A DNA stretch of 64,000 nucleotides, taken from positions 1 to 64,000 of the forward strand of contig JACGCM010001927.1 of assembly GCA_014058105.1 (NCBI GenBank). Reading direction: 5' to 3'. The DNA is from Kingdonia uniflora. Its lineage: Eukaryota > Streptophyta > Magnoliopsida > Ranunculales > Circaeasteraceae. The number at the start of each line of letters is the position of its first letter. Within the stretch, counting starts at the first letter, position 1. Shown here one piece after another: positions 33,884 through 46,439 of this stretch. The translations under genes were made by a program, and so were the position numbers. The notes beneath the pieces are model-generated. The model ran no database searches. It was not told where the DNA came from and saw nothing but the letters and a program-made list of their open reading frames with translations.

Positions 33884-35180
33884 TCAGATAACTCTAAGAT
33901 GAAATTAGATAGCTAGCACCAATAAATCAACCTTGGAAAAGGAACTAGCAAAGGGGCTAATTTAGTCTTGTACGAGCCAGGGGGCGTGAGGGCGAAATTA
34001 ACAGGGTCGCCCCCAAAATTTCACCACAGAAAACAGTTCTAAGTAGTTACTCTAATTGATTTTGTGAGGAATTAGTTCAAGTCCTGGGTTAACATAAAGT
34101 ACAAGATTAGCTGGTAAAATCACGTTAAGTAGTATTGGTGAAGCTATCATGTTTCTCATCTAAAGAGCATTTGCACCAAACGAACATTATAATATGTTTT
34201 CATGTTCCTCAGTTAATCCATGTATCAAGTACATAATATTATAGAGGTAAACACGAAATAGCTATGAAAACCCTGAACCACATGTATCAACTATTGGCTT
34301 AATAAAGCAAACAAATTATTGCTCCTTCCAGCATTACCAAAAAATTATCTTTTAAAGTTATTCCATGTGGAAACCTAAAAACACCGTTAATTCAATTGGC
34401 GGTAGACTTCAACATGTCCATTGTACCTTCTAAATAATTCCACATTCCATAAATCACACAGTGGTATGAAATTGAAAATCTGAAATCAGTCCATTAAAAC
34501 AATAATATCGAGATTGAGCTTATTAAACTAAAAACTAAACAACCACTAACATAAATCCATGGAAGCAAACCCTTGTCGTTAACTCCTAATACTAAACTAT
34601 AATTAGACCATAAGTGGGTTAATTAGAACCCATAATCTCAATCCATGTTCTAATTCATGAAAATTATATACTCAATATAAGAAATCGAAATCGAAATCAA
34701 TTAGAACCCGACCATGTACTTAATCAATTGAACTATAACATAATTGAAGCGATTAAGAATTTAGGATTGGAGGACTTACTGATTTGAAGTCAATTAAGGT
34801 TTTGCTATATGCTTGAATATTCGTTTGATACCCCCACTTCGTTTTGAAGAGACGAAAGAATTAAAAGAAGATTTATACCGGTGTAAGATCCAGCTTTAAC
34901 ATAATAAGAGGCACGAGATGACCGCTCAATAGAGGAGAGACAGATCCATGGTGTTGGTTGAAGGATTTTTGACCTCTTTCAGCTAGTTGTAGCGATGATG
35001 AGAGCTTCAAAAAATTTGCAGACTCCGTTACTCACACAGATTCTCTCTCTATCTCTGCAATTGTTTATTTACTCCTCTACTCTATCTCTCTCGTAACTTT
35101 TACTTGCTCTAGATTAGAAACAACATCAATTTTAGAAATTAATGTCAAAAATAATTTATGTCATTTGGAGGACCTCCTTT
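33884..35180. other. CACTA-2 right interior
   Basis: No firm gene. If the short MLKL-containing stretch near 34894-34860, followed by a GTATAAAT donor-like site, is the MPV17 first exon, then 33810-34860 is its intron. Otherwise this is unassigned AT-rich DNA. Right subterminal TGACGT-type repeats begin after about 35190. Confidence 0.35.
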
Positions 35181-35323
35181 GTGACATTTCTTACAAGTGA
35201 CGGTACATACTACTATCCACATCATTTTTGTTTAAAATGACGTTATAATCCTTTTTACTACGTCAGATTAACAAAAATGACGTTAATGTGATGATGTTAA
35301 AGGCCTAATTTCTTGTAGTGACT

Positions 35324-36407
35324 TCCAGCAGTTCCAAAAAAGCGCCGACAACTGATCAACAACTCTAAGCACTTCATATATCATAATGGTATGCTATACC
35401 ACCTTTCTGTCACAGGACCTTACCTCAAGTGCCTCTCCAAACCAAAAGCAGATGAAATACTCAGCGAACTACATGAAGGGACTTGTGGATCCCATGCCGC
35501 AGGTTGATCACTAGCAAACAGAGCTATTACACAAGGAGTATTCTAGCCCGGCATGCGCTAGCAAGCAGATGAGTACTCACGCAGATGTGTCGTCTGCCAA
35601 AGACATGGACACATGATACGCGCCCCTGCGCTCAAACTCCATGCAAGCATGGTGTTCTGGCCATTCAAAAGATAGGCACTTGATCTCGTCGGTGAATTCC
35701 CTAACTCTACAGGTAACCGCTGTCTCCTACTCATAGCTACCGATTATTTTATGAAATGGGTAGAAGCAGTTCCACTATGTCAAACCAGAGAAGAAGAGGT
35801 CATCTCTTTTATTTGGGAATACATCATCACTCGGTTTGGGTGTCTGTACCTAATTTGTATCGATAATGAACCCCAATTTGTTGGAGAAAAAATTATAACC
35901 TTCCTCAACCAATACAATATCATCCACTCACCATCCAATCCTTACTACCCTCAAGGCAATGACCAAGCCGAAATCACCAACAAAACTATCGTGGATGGAC
36001 TCAAAAAATGGCTTCACTCACAGAAAAAAAGGAATTGGGTTCGAGAGTTGCCTCATGTCCTATGGCCATATCGTACCACTCCTTCTAAATATCATCATTC
36101 AGTTCGAGATCATGACCTGACTGACGAGGAAAATGAGTTCGAATTGGCTTACAATCTTAATATGATCGATGAAACTAGGGAACGAGCCATTGTTAACCTA
36201 GATCTATATCATCATATACTAGCCAGATCGTACAACAACAGAATTAGAAACTGTACCTTCCAAATTGATCATCTCGTCCTCAGAGAGATTCCTCAACATC
36301 GCAAAGAGCCTCACAATTGGGAGGGTCCATTCATTATTACAGGCCTCCCAGGCCTGGGATCATATTATCTCATAACAGAAGAGGGAATCCCCATTTCAAA
36401 TCCTTAG
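35324..36407 (+). pseudogene. Tat integrase
   Basis: It resumes directly after the CACTA-2 target duplication. The plus strand reads LSVTGPYLKCLSKPKADEIL, ELHEGTCGSHAAG (zinc-finger histidine region), RRCVVCQRHGHMI, then in a clean 218-codon frame from 35751 MKWVEAVPLCQTREEEVISF, ITRFGCLYLICIDNEPQFVG (second catalytic D present), HSPSNPYYPQGNDQAEITNK (final E present), VLWPYRTTPSKYHH and the C-terminal WEGPFIITGLPGLGSYYLIT. Stops remain only in the N-terminal part. Confidence 0.93.
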
Positions 36408-37017
36408 AACACTAGGCGACTAAAATGATAATATCGTTAAGCGTCTCACTACTCCATTTCTATTTATCACTTTTGGTCTTTCAATTCCAAAAGTGAGATT
36501 TTCATCTCCATCCAATGTAAAGTCTGAACTGATCAATGAAACTTCCAAGTTTTTCTCAACATCTATCTACTCACATAGATTCAACTACATTCTATAAATT
36601 AAAGCATAGATAATACTAGCTTTCAATCGATCTTATACCAGTTAAATTAAGGATAACACTTGGTTTGGCTGACTCTACTAAATCTCTGCGATTAAAATAA
36701 ATGTAGAAACTTATTTTATATCAACGACTCTAACAAGCATAAGATAAGGCAAAGGTAATTCTAGCCTTCATCTTTTTTAATATGTCTGTAACATTACTAC
36801 AGTTAAATCGAGATTCACTGGGTTTGACTGACTCAACCCATCTCTGCAATTAGAACAAATGTAAAAACTTGTTTTATATCAAAGTCCCTACCAGACATAA
36901 GATAAGGTAAAGATCATACTAGCTTTAATCTATTTCAATATGTCTGCGACATATACTATTTATTTTTAAGTCACATTACAATGGATTCTTTTCTACTGTT
37001 AGGATGTCAGCCATGCT
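36408..37017. other. Spacer between Tat integrase and antisense ORFs
   Basis: No coding signal. Two diverged copies of a block containing CTGACTC(T/A)AC...ATCTCTGC...AAACTT...TTTTATATCAA lie about 170 bp apart (36668-36725 and 36826-36880). Confidence 0.5.
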
Positions 37018-40000
37018 TTACCCTACAATAGGAGGTCGATCAGAACTCAGTTTGTGAGTTCCAACAACTCTGCCCCTCTCTATCAAATCAGCAGGTCGAG
37101 GGTCTAAATTCGTTTCCATGAAGGCCATATAGTTCCCTCGATCTATATTAACTCTACAAATGTATCCCTTGTCAAACAAACTCTTGAACAAGATATCTCG
37201 TCCTAACTCAAGTCTTTTTACTTCCTCTACAAAATACGCAACGGTCGACTTTAACTGGTCTGAGCGTGATGCATAAAATATGACTATCTTTGAAAAGTGA
37301 GATCTTACCTTCTGGAGGCGTGACTCCAAAATCGCATACATTCTCTTATGATGTGTCATTTTCCTTTCTATCAAAGCATCAAAAGCTATACTATCTTCCA
37401 ATTTTTTGTTGGCTTTAGTTGATTCAGCTTGATTAATGGCCTCTAGGTCCGGCACCTGAGCGCGAAGTCTCTCGATTTCTGCATTCAACTTTTTCCTGGC
37501 AGAAGTATCCTTTAACAAGTCATCTTTCTTCTTCATTAGAATTTATTTTGCCCTGATTTCCCCTTCCAAGACATTCTCCCTTATAAGAGCAGCATCCAAC
37601 TTATATTGACACTCCCTTAAGTTTGTATTCTCTTTCTGCACATGCCCCTGAATTCGAGCTACGTTACCTTCCAGCTCCCTAATTTGACCTGGCAGGCTAA
37701 CTACATCCCCTTGGACTAGGGGAACCTTAACATCATTTCTACTCCTCCTCAGGCGCTCTCCAGCCTCAGCATTCCTGACGTACGCATTGGCTTACGTCAA
37801 TTCTGTCTTCAATCGTGCCACCCTTTCATTTAACCCGTCATACTTTCGTTGCATCGCCCGAAACTCCATATCCTTGGCAGGTAGGGCTATATACAAGTGT
37901 TCGGCAGCAGCTTCCGAAGCCGATAGATTCTCTCGAGCTGCCTTCATCTCATTATCGTTTTCAATCATTTTTTGTTTCAGTCGCTCCAGCTCGCTTCTAC
38001 AATTCTAAAGATCAGCTCAAGATTGTCCCTCTGATCTTTTTAGCGCCTGAATACGGTATTGAGCCATTTCAGCCTACCTACTCTTTATCATCAACGTGTC
38101 AATCCGACTTTGAATCCTTGCAGTGTTTTCTTTTATCTCCGCAGCTCTTTTAGCCCTTTTTCAATCTCGGCATCTTTCTCCTCGATCTTATGAGTGAGAT
38201 CGATAACAGTCTGGGTTGCCTCAGCAAATTTGAAATACACCTTTACATGCTAATCTTTCCTGTCCTCATTCGCCTCCCTCACTCTATCCAACTAATCTAC
38301 AAATTCTCGGTTACATTGGAATACCTCATCTTCTCGCGAGCAAACCAAATCCAATTCGACCTGTACAATATAGATACATTATATACTGTTCGATTCAGAA
38401 CACCCTTCAACATGCATATATATATATATATCTCATTTTTAAAAAGATATCTAATTTCTAACATCTACCGTGTGCAACTACTTTTAGACTTAAAGGTTGA
38501 AGTACAATTTCATATGGATGTTCCATGACATATGTTTCGAGGTCTAAGGTACTTGCTCGCTATATGCTACTTTATCTAAAACTTTGAATTTTCCTATGCA
38601 CTATATTAGTGTCATTTCTCTAAAACTGATAACAAGTTTTTGGTCTGCCTCTACGTTCTATGTTGTCTTATTTACTTGGTAGCTTTATGTCAAAATAGTA
38701 TACAAATCAAAAGGCTTGTTCCGATCTAACGTGCAGCTCCACTTGCGAAGATACGAGGATGTGGAGATCTCTTTTTCCCTGGCAAGCTCGGTCTCTAGAT
38801 CTTTAATTCTGAGAGTTATTTCTCTAAGTGCCTATAAGAGGGTTATAAAAAAAGGGCTTAGCCTACATAAGTCTATTCAATACACACAATGCAACAATTT
38901 ATAAGGCACTTCCAAAATACTCATACAAAGTCATTTATCTACCCTACCTTCTCATTCTCACCCTCTGGGAGTTCAGTAGTATCCCCTTGATTGTCTAGCA
39001 CTGTCTGGCAGGAAACACCATCCACCCCATCTACAACTCCCACCACAACCTCTTCCACTTTTTCATCATCTCCCTCCTCAATATAGGTGTCTGCCTTAAT
39101 GTTATACACCTCATCCTCAGAATATCCCTTTAATATCAGGTGGCACCCAAGCCTTTTGTGCTCTGCCACCATAACCTCCATATTTTCTCTCGCCTCTACT
39201 TGTAGATGGCCAATCGCCACTACGTGGGAAGCGTTCAGGGCCTCTAGCTTCATTACTTCCTTAAGAGCATCAACCTTTGCTCGATTTTAAGCTCGATCTT
39301 CACCTTCTTCAGCTTGGATTTATCCTCTTCAACTCCGAGCCAAAGCCCCCTCATCAAACGAGCAGCCTGCAAAAACACCAATCGACCTCAGTGTGAGTTC
39401 GAAATGCAATAAATAAATATTTTACATAATCAAACATAAAGACATACCATCTTGCTCATGCCCTCCTCCCCGTGAAGAGCCGCCAGCCTTGCCCTTTCTT
39501 CCACTTCTTTGAGATCGTCCTCAACAGCAGGTCACTCTTTAACGACCTTTTCCCCTAGCTTTCCCAAAGGTTTAATCCTTCTCCTTTTTTCTTTTCTGTT
39601 GACCTTACCACTTCCAGTGGTATTAGAGGCCGACGGACGCTTCAACAGCTATTTTTTTGGAAACATTCGAGCCAATTTGCTTAACATAATAGACTCTGGT
39701 TGAACCGAACTGTCTATTCTAGAGGTCTTGGCCAAGATCGTTCGCCCTTCCCCACCAGTTCCTTTTTTCTTTCTATCATCAGTACCCGCCATCTGCCTGG
39801 TCGATTGAGATTTTTAAACCTTTTTCGACTTACTCCCAACCCTTTTCTTTCTTCTAAGGCCAAGTCCTTCCAGCACAAATTCGAGCTCAACCTCTTCCTC
39901 AGCAACTTCGTCCAACAACGAGTCTTTCCTCTCCACCGAAGATTTTGGGCCTGTCATGCACAACATTTTTAGTATCAACAAAAGATTATCAGTTTAAACA

Positions 40001-43000
40001 TATCAATATTATACTCTATGCATTGTTATACTTACTTTATTTTACAGTTCTAAACAGAAGATCCAAAGGTTCTTTATCATCTCTCTGAAGGCAATTACCC
40101 TTCACCCATATTATGTTGTCGTTCCAGGCTCGACCTGCTGAATTAAGATCGAAGAAGCGAGGCTGAGTTGTGCCCACAAAAAAATATTCTACACCACTGG
40201 CATGATAATTCTTTACCCCATAAAATTACAATACATCCTCCGGGGATATCCTCCTCACTTTCCCCACATTCTCCTATTTTTCATTCAGATGGTCGCAAAC
40301 ACTTATTGCCTCCCACATGTTTCCGTTCAATTGAACAGGACATGCCCTAATCTAATTCATACTCCCTTTTGCCAAATTGGTAAGGGGAAGACTCAACCCG
40401 TACTCTAATTGAGATAGGTAACACCAAAAACCCTCTGAAAGGTCTCTCTGAACACTCCTATCAAAATATTCTAACGGGATCGATTTATCTATACCCCTAT
40501 CTCGTTTCTCCTCCTCCAAGTTGGACAAAAAATAAAAATGCTCCTACCCCATTGCTACAGTGCACCCCCTAAACAGCCTACTGACGTATTCTATACAATT
40601 GCCCCATGTCCCTCCTACAGCAGCCTTGGCTTTACTAAATTCTTTAAATGCATCCAAACTGGGAGGGTAAGTCACCAATTTTTCAGGGAAACCTAGAAAA
40701 TTTTCCAATCCTACTTTAACATTACTAACAAACATCTCAATTTTAGAATCTACCTTCCGACCAGAGGTCGACACCTCATTAGCAGGTAAACTATCCATCT
40801 CAACTACAATTCTACAGGTAAAATTTTAATTATACACAAATACCTCTCACGTTCGACCTACATACAGGTTCAGGTATCTATCATTATCTCATACACATCG
40901 ATCATTTACATGCAACATATCTTTCATATATTCTATATATATATGTCAAAATTCGTTGATTGCTATAAATAGTTATTTTTTAGAGATTTACTTATAACAG
41001 ATTACGATTTGCAAAAAATAAACAAACATACAGCGCATGTCTCTACTAACCTTCAATATCATAGTGAGAATCTGCAGTAGTGCCAAGTCCTTCCCACACA
41101 ACGCTGCTGTATAGCCACCTACGTGATTCAATGCCCGCAACTTTCTTCGACTATTGATCACTCTCAAATAAATCTTTACCAAATCCTCTGTAATTTTTTT
41201 GCGCTTCTCTCTCTGTGCTCTCCAAGTTTTTAGAAGTTGAACAACACTTGAATAATAAGGAAGAAACACTATTTATTCCTTCTTTCTGTAACGGCTGGCA
41301 GTTATTGTACCTCGCATGACCTTTCCTCAGTTTTGGAACTGAGGCGTCCTTTCCACTATCCATGTCAGACATCTTGTACCTTCTCAATAAAACTTTCTTT
41401 CCATCATTACCCTTCCCCTCATATTTTAATTTATTTTCTCTTATGTTTCCATATCCTTCTCTGACCTTCCCACATTCATGATGACTCACACTCATACGAT
41501 ATCAGATTTTTGCAGCTTTACATAAAAAACAAAACTAGAAGCTCCTACATTTTTTTTGTTCTTGTTTCTTATACTTATAGTACTAATGACGTCATTTTCA
41601 AACCTAACAAAATTTTCAAATTTATTCAAAATTGTTTATCAAAACAGTCTCAAACGGCATTTACAATTATAGATGATCAATTTGACTTTCATATTTTCTG
41701 TTAAAATTCCAAAAACTTATATTTATTTACGATAACACTTCACATATAATTACACCTAAAACAGCCTTGATGACCTGAGTGACCACATAGATCAGATATC
41801 CTCCAGCGATCATTACAACTTTAAATTCGATCTCCACTTCAGCAATCAATCCAACCACCTCTTCTCGGTCTGCATGATCTCTCACCAGTTCACGAAAACA
41901 TACATCATAGAAATAACAGGCATACTCAAGTTCCCTACCCCTAACATCTAATCCTTCGAGCTAATACTCCTTTATTGGTAACTCTGCATCATAACCAAAC
42001 AATCCAAAAATCCTCTCCCACACTTCAGCGATCTTTATGGCCAATCGTCCTTCAGCGGCATGACGTATTCTCTGAGATCGAGTCTGCACCATCCCAATCT
42101 CTTCTCCATATTCAAAAATCATTCAACCCTTATTTATTCATATTTACTACACTTTCCCCTCAAATCGTGATATTGACATTTTATCTCATAACAGAAAACC
42201 TAAATTCTGGAGAAAAATTATTTAGACTTATTCCTTCCCTTGAATACATACATTCCATAACTTTTCAGGTCGAGCTTACTCTTTCCAGATTTATTCTTCT
42301 ATCGACCTCTATTAGATCAAATTTTTGCACTACAGATTTCTTATAATTTTTTGTCTCCCACATTTCCGGCACGTAGAACAAATCATACTTACATCACAAC
42401 ATAAATTTTTGCACATATTTATCTAAGTTCAAATATTACAATAATAATACGTTCGCTACATTTCAATTCATTTTATACATTCTTCATAACATTTCAGCTC
42501 GATTTCTACAAGCTATTCTATATCTACATCAGCACATGTAATTGGATGATAAATTTTATTCATGTCAAAAAAGATTACACATTTTTTTACAGATAACAAG
42601 TCTTTCAATAATCGATCTCAGCTACTTTACATATACCTAATATGTCCAGTACCCAACTTTAGGTACTTTACAGATAATAAGTTTTTCAATGCTTTTGTAA
42701 GTAACAGGTCATTCAGGCACTCCGATACATTAAGTCCTTCATTTCGTCATACTTTAGTAATTTATTACCCTGATACAAAGTAGAAATTAGAAATAACAAA
42801 AAGCTCCCCTCACATAAGTTTGGTTGAAGTCTAGTCGAACTTCAAATGAAAACTATGCAAGCAGTTGACTCAGTGCTGGCACCAACTCTTCAAATTGAAG
42901 GTCTTCTTAATGCTAAAAGGTGATGGAAATGAAGAAGCGGACTCCCACTTCGCGTCTTACTCCTCCACTACCATCACCGCCTCTCATATAACCTCCACCC

Positions 43001-43362
43001 TCGTAAAGTTGGTAGAGATGAAGAGGGATCGACCTTATAATCCATGGTGATACAAGAAATCAGCATAACTGCCCCGTAGCTATGCCTATCCCAGTATTTA
43101 TCCCCCCAACCTTGTCCTTAGCCAGAGTATGGAGATTAGCCCAACATTCCTCGCCTGTCAAGACGACAATGTGAAACCTCCACCTACAGTAAAATTCCTC
43201 CTCAGCTTCAACTGCTTCGTCTTCCGACATACCTAGATAAGTCGGAGGAATAGGAGCGGGTATCGACATCTCTAAGGATTGATCACCAAAGTATTTCAAC
43301 TTTAACCTCTACATTTTGGACGCAATCCTCTCTTCAATGACCATCATCCAGGCCCTCACCAT
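37018..43362 (-). pseudogene. Tat antisense coding zone (aORF), decayed
   Basis: Long minus-strand coding-like stretches occupy most of this 6.3 kb. 43362-43060 begins MVRAWMMVIEERIASKM and continues MSEDEAVEAEEEFYCRWRFH. 42060-41760 reads GRELEYACYFYDVCFRELVR and KVVMIAGGYLIYVVTQVIKA. 41495-40544 holds two frames; 40180-40030 reads FFDLNSAGRAWNDNIIWVKG and DDKEPLDLLFRTVK. 37536-37018 is a 172-codon K/E-rich coiled coil starting MKKKDDLLKDTSARKKLNAE. Antisense ORFs between integrase and the 3' LTR are known in Tat/Ogre elements; their role is unclear. I could not assign domains with certainty. Confidence 0.65.
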
Positions 43363-43700
43363 TTTGAAAATTTTAGAGAATTTGACAAATTACAAGCGTA
43401 CTCTGCTTTAAAGATTTGATGCAAGAACTATTTATATAACCCTACATTTATTATGCAGGTACGTTTTTCCAAACGTCATCATTCATTATAGATGCAACTC
43501 TTCAAATCGTAACCATCACATACATCAGTATCCACATCTTTATTTAATGCACGCCATTTCCCCATAACCCCACAACTTCCATACAGTCAAAGCCATCACT
43601 ACTCCATTCTAATATCTAATAACTTCAAACCTGATAACCAATTACACACAGATCCTTTCTCAACCAATGCCACTCATGACTTCAGTTGTGAAGGGGCGAT
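43363..43700. other. Region before 3' LTR with polypurine tract
   Basis: No coding signal. GTGAAGGGGCGA at 43688-43699, immediately before the LTR start, is the likely polypurine tract for plus-strand priming. Confidence 0.65.
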
Positions 43701-44321
43701 TGTAGGAGCCTATCCCTCGATCTCACCTAAAATCGAGCTGTCGCCAGTTCGAATAACCTCCATATCAGACTTATGAATTTTTAATATAACTTCTCCATTC
43801 AACATTCTAACCTACTCCACGAACTGGTGGAGAACGTGGGTCGAACTCAAACTAAAAAATCTTAACCAGTCAAAGACACCTGTCTCTCATAAACTTGTTA
43901 GTTACTCAGTCAACCGCCACTAACTATATTGTTCGAAGAGCGTGCTCCAATATGATGAAGAACTGCAGAGAAGTCCCATATAAAAGAGAAGTTCCAGAAT
44001 AGACAATGATCCAAAAAATTATACAAGAGATCACCAAGAAACTACTTGTTGTAAATTCTCAGAAACATTCAAACTTCTTAGTTACAAGGTTCAAACATTT
44101 CTACATCTAGAGATCACTTGTATTAAGATATCCACCTCAAGCAATAAAGATACTTTTACAAAAATCCTCCACTCGAGGTCATGGTTTTTTACCTATTCAA
44201 AGGTTTTCCATGCTAAAATCACATGTATCATTTCTTGCATTCCATTAGAATATTGTCCCAGGTTCATTGGTGTGATAATGAATTCCAAGCCATTTCGAGC
44301 TTACAGAATTTGGCCATTACA
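43701..44321 (+). repeat. 3' LTR of Tat element
   Basis: 621 bp, TGTAGG...ATTACA, uninterrupted, paired with the split 5' LTR. It is followed by the target duplication ACGAC at 44322-44326. By eye there are many mismatches to the 5' LTR, so the insertion is not recent. Confidence 0.93.
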
Positions 44322-44326
44322 ACGAC

Positions 44327-45234
44327 AAAATATAATTATTTTGAAATGATATCCTAAAATATCCCGATATTCTGATAAGTGTCGCCTGATACATTCGACC
44401 TTTGATATACATAACAGCACAAACTATCGTAAGATAAGGCAATATATCGTATTAACCTATTCCTCTTTTCCATAGCAATATTTGATAATGATTATCATCA
44501 AGAAGAACTGGCTGTTAGAGAACTTAGCTATTTAGTATGTAGCCTGATAGCATAATAGTCCTTCCTTTAGGCTATATATATAACCAGTAGTGTGTGGCAT
44601 ACATAACTCTAGGAAAAAAGCTAGTGAACCCCATTGTTTAAATTCTTTTGGAAAACAGAGGGGTTTCAGTAATATTGCTACAAATGTGAGTGAGGTCTAG
44701 TATGGATTGAACCCCATTAAGGGAAGAATGAGGAGATGATGCCCATTAGCGCTTTAAAGAAAGTGGAGACTGGGAAATGCGAGAAAGGTGGGAAGGGTGT
44801 TATGGTAGTGAAGTGGGAGGAGGATTTGGAGAAGGGTGATTAGACCTAGAATCTTAAACTTCGGGTGAATTTGACTAATGTGGAAAATGAAAAAATGGGG
44901 TTGAAAAACAATGGTATGACTAGTTCAACTCCCTCGTCTTCCCTTATGGATTCGAGAAAACATGTGAAGCACCTTGATCTACTTCATTTCGTGAAGAGGG
45001 ACGCAATTATGTTATTAGAAAACAAGAGATGGGTTCAAATGTCAGAATGCCTCGGACTCCAGGTAACTCTACAACTTCCATGCATGATGATGAGAAAGTG
45101 AATGACTCCTACATTGGTGATCCAGCTATTGGGGGACCCCAAGAGTAGGAATGTTTGCTCTTTCAGAAATTTTTATAGAGGTCACAAAAAATAGTCGTAA
45201 ACACAGATCCTCCACATCCAAAATTGCCTCAAGT
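44327..45234. other. Flank right of Tat element, mostly unassigned
   Basis: No sure gene. The plus frame 44865-45101 may be the low-complexity N-terminal part of the TTL-like pseudogene that follows, but no motif fixes it. A GATAT/ATATC-rich stretch at about 44340-44470 resembles that at 27560-27690. Confidence 0.35.
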
Positions 45235-46430
45235 TCCTAGAGTTAATGGCAATGTAGTAAATTGTCCATCAAGTAGCAGTATTTTGGGTTTCGGTGGAGG
45301 TAATTATGGTCATGGAAGCCTCATTAAAGGTGGGAAGAATGTGGAAGTCCTCAAAAAATAGCAAAATTCCATGACTTAAAGTTCTATTTCATATTTTGAG
45401 AGTGTGGAAGAACTTAAGAATACTGGGAATGAAGAATATGAAGGCAGTCACTTTTTGGAGGCCATTTCTTTTTAGAACAAGGCAATTGCCTTGTGTCCTC
45501 AAAATTCCCCCTACCATAACAATAAAGCTGCTATATTGGCTTGCCTTGGCCGCTATGCTGAGGTAGTGGAAGATTACTTCGAAGCAATCAATTGTGATCC
45601 TTTGTATTTGTGAGCTCATTATAGGCTGGGAAATCTATATCTGAAGTTTGATCAGGTAGAAGATGCAAAGCAACATTTAAAACTATCTGGCCAAGAAATT
45701 GGCTCCAAAATATTACAAAATCTTCATCGCATTAAAACCCATCTAACAAATATTAGAAGTGCTCAAAAAGTGGAAGATTGGAGGCGTATTTTGACTAAAA
45801 GCAATCTTGCAATTGAAGCTGGAGCAGATGCATCATATGAGGTACTTTCTGCTAAAGCTGAAGCTCAACAAACCAAGAAAATCTCTTGAAGTTTTGACTG
45901 TAGCAAGGAAGTTGAGTGGAAACAAATCAAGAAAAGTTCACAATAGGGATTGGGACTTCCTAATAATTGAGACTCGGGTCTATATCTATTTTGGAAAGTT
46001 CGGTGATGGGATCCTAGCCGCAGAGCAGTAAATTTGGATGCACAAATGGAGTCTTTGATTTGGTTGAGAGAAGTGAGGGCTCCTTCCGATGAAGAGCTAG
46101 AAATGAGTATTTTAAAGCTGAAAAGTTTTTGGCAGCCTGCATGGCCTACAGTCGGGGTTTGAAGTATTTTTCTACCAGTAGTATATTGCTCAGTAATAGA
46201 GCTGCTTGCAAAATTAAGCTAGGGAAGTGGGAAATGATTGTTGATGATTGTAATGTTGCATTAAGAAGCCAGTTTAACAATACTAAAGCTCTTCTTCGTC
46301 ATGCTCAGTTCAATGCAAGACTTGAGCGTTGGGAAGGGTCGCTAAGAGACTATATAGTACTTAGCAAGGAAATGCCCAAAGATATTTCCATTGCCAATTC
46401 TCATGCTCAAGTACATTAGATGTTCAAAAA
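45235..46430 (+). pseudogene. TPR-repeat thioredoxin-like (TTL) pseudogene
   Basis: The intact plant TTL proteins have an N-terminal Ser/Gly-rich region, six TPR repeats and a C-terminal thioredoxin-like domain. Here plus reads VNGNVVNCPSSSSILGF and GGGNYGHGSLIKGGKN (45240-45335), then ELKNTGNEEYEGSHFLEAIS, ACLGRYAEVVEDYFEAINCD, AHYRLGNLYLKFDQVEDAKQ, IEAGADASYEVLSAKAEA and, in another frame from 46129, YSRGLKYFSTSSILLSNRAA, TKALLRHAQFNARLERWEGS and LRDY. The order of TPRs is right and no introns are obvious, so a retrocopy is possible. The thioredoxin domain is absent. Confidence 0.78.
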
Positions 46431-46439
46431 TTATCAAGC

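Larger units (their letters stand above)
26471..35320. mobile_element. CACTA-2: transposon carrying three host gene fragments and a LINE insertion
   Basis: The left end is CACTACAACAAAT; the right end on the opposite strand is CACTACAAGAAAT (12 of 13). A 3-bp duplication ACT flanks it (26468-26470 and 35321-35323). Both ends carry many TGACGT/ACGTCA subterminal repeats. The interior has LARP1, metallophosphoesterase and MPV17 fragments, all on minus, and no transposase I can see. It splits the Tat pol between the second RNase H and integrase. Its subterminal motif differs from that of CACTA-1, so it is a different subfamily. Confidence 0.93.
18436..44321 (+). mobile_element. Tat-lineage Ty3/gypsy retrotransposon with two nested insertions
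   Basis: Both LTRs begin TGTAGG and end GGCCATTACA. Perfect 5-bp duplications ACGAC flank the element (18431-18435 and 44322-44326). In order on plus: 5' LTR, gag, protease, reverse transcriptase, RNase H, a second (archaeal-type) RNase H, and integrase, then a long antisense coding zone and the 3' LTR. The double RNase H and antisense ORFs are hallmarks of the Tat/Ogre group. Insertions lie at 18837-21766 (in the 5' LTR) and 26471-35320 (CACTA-2). Without them the element is about 14 kb. Many stops show it is dead. Confidence 0.93.
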
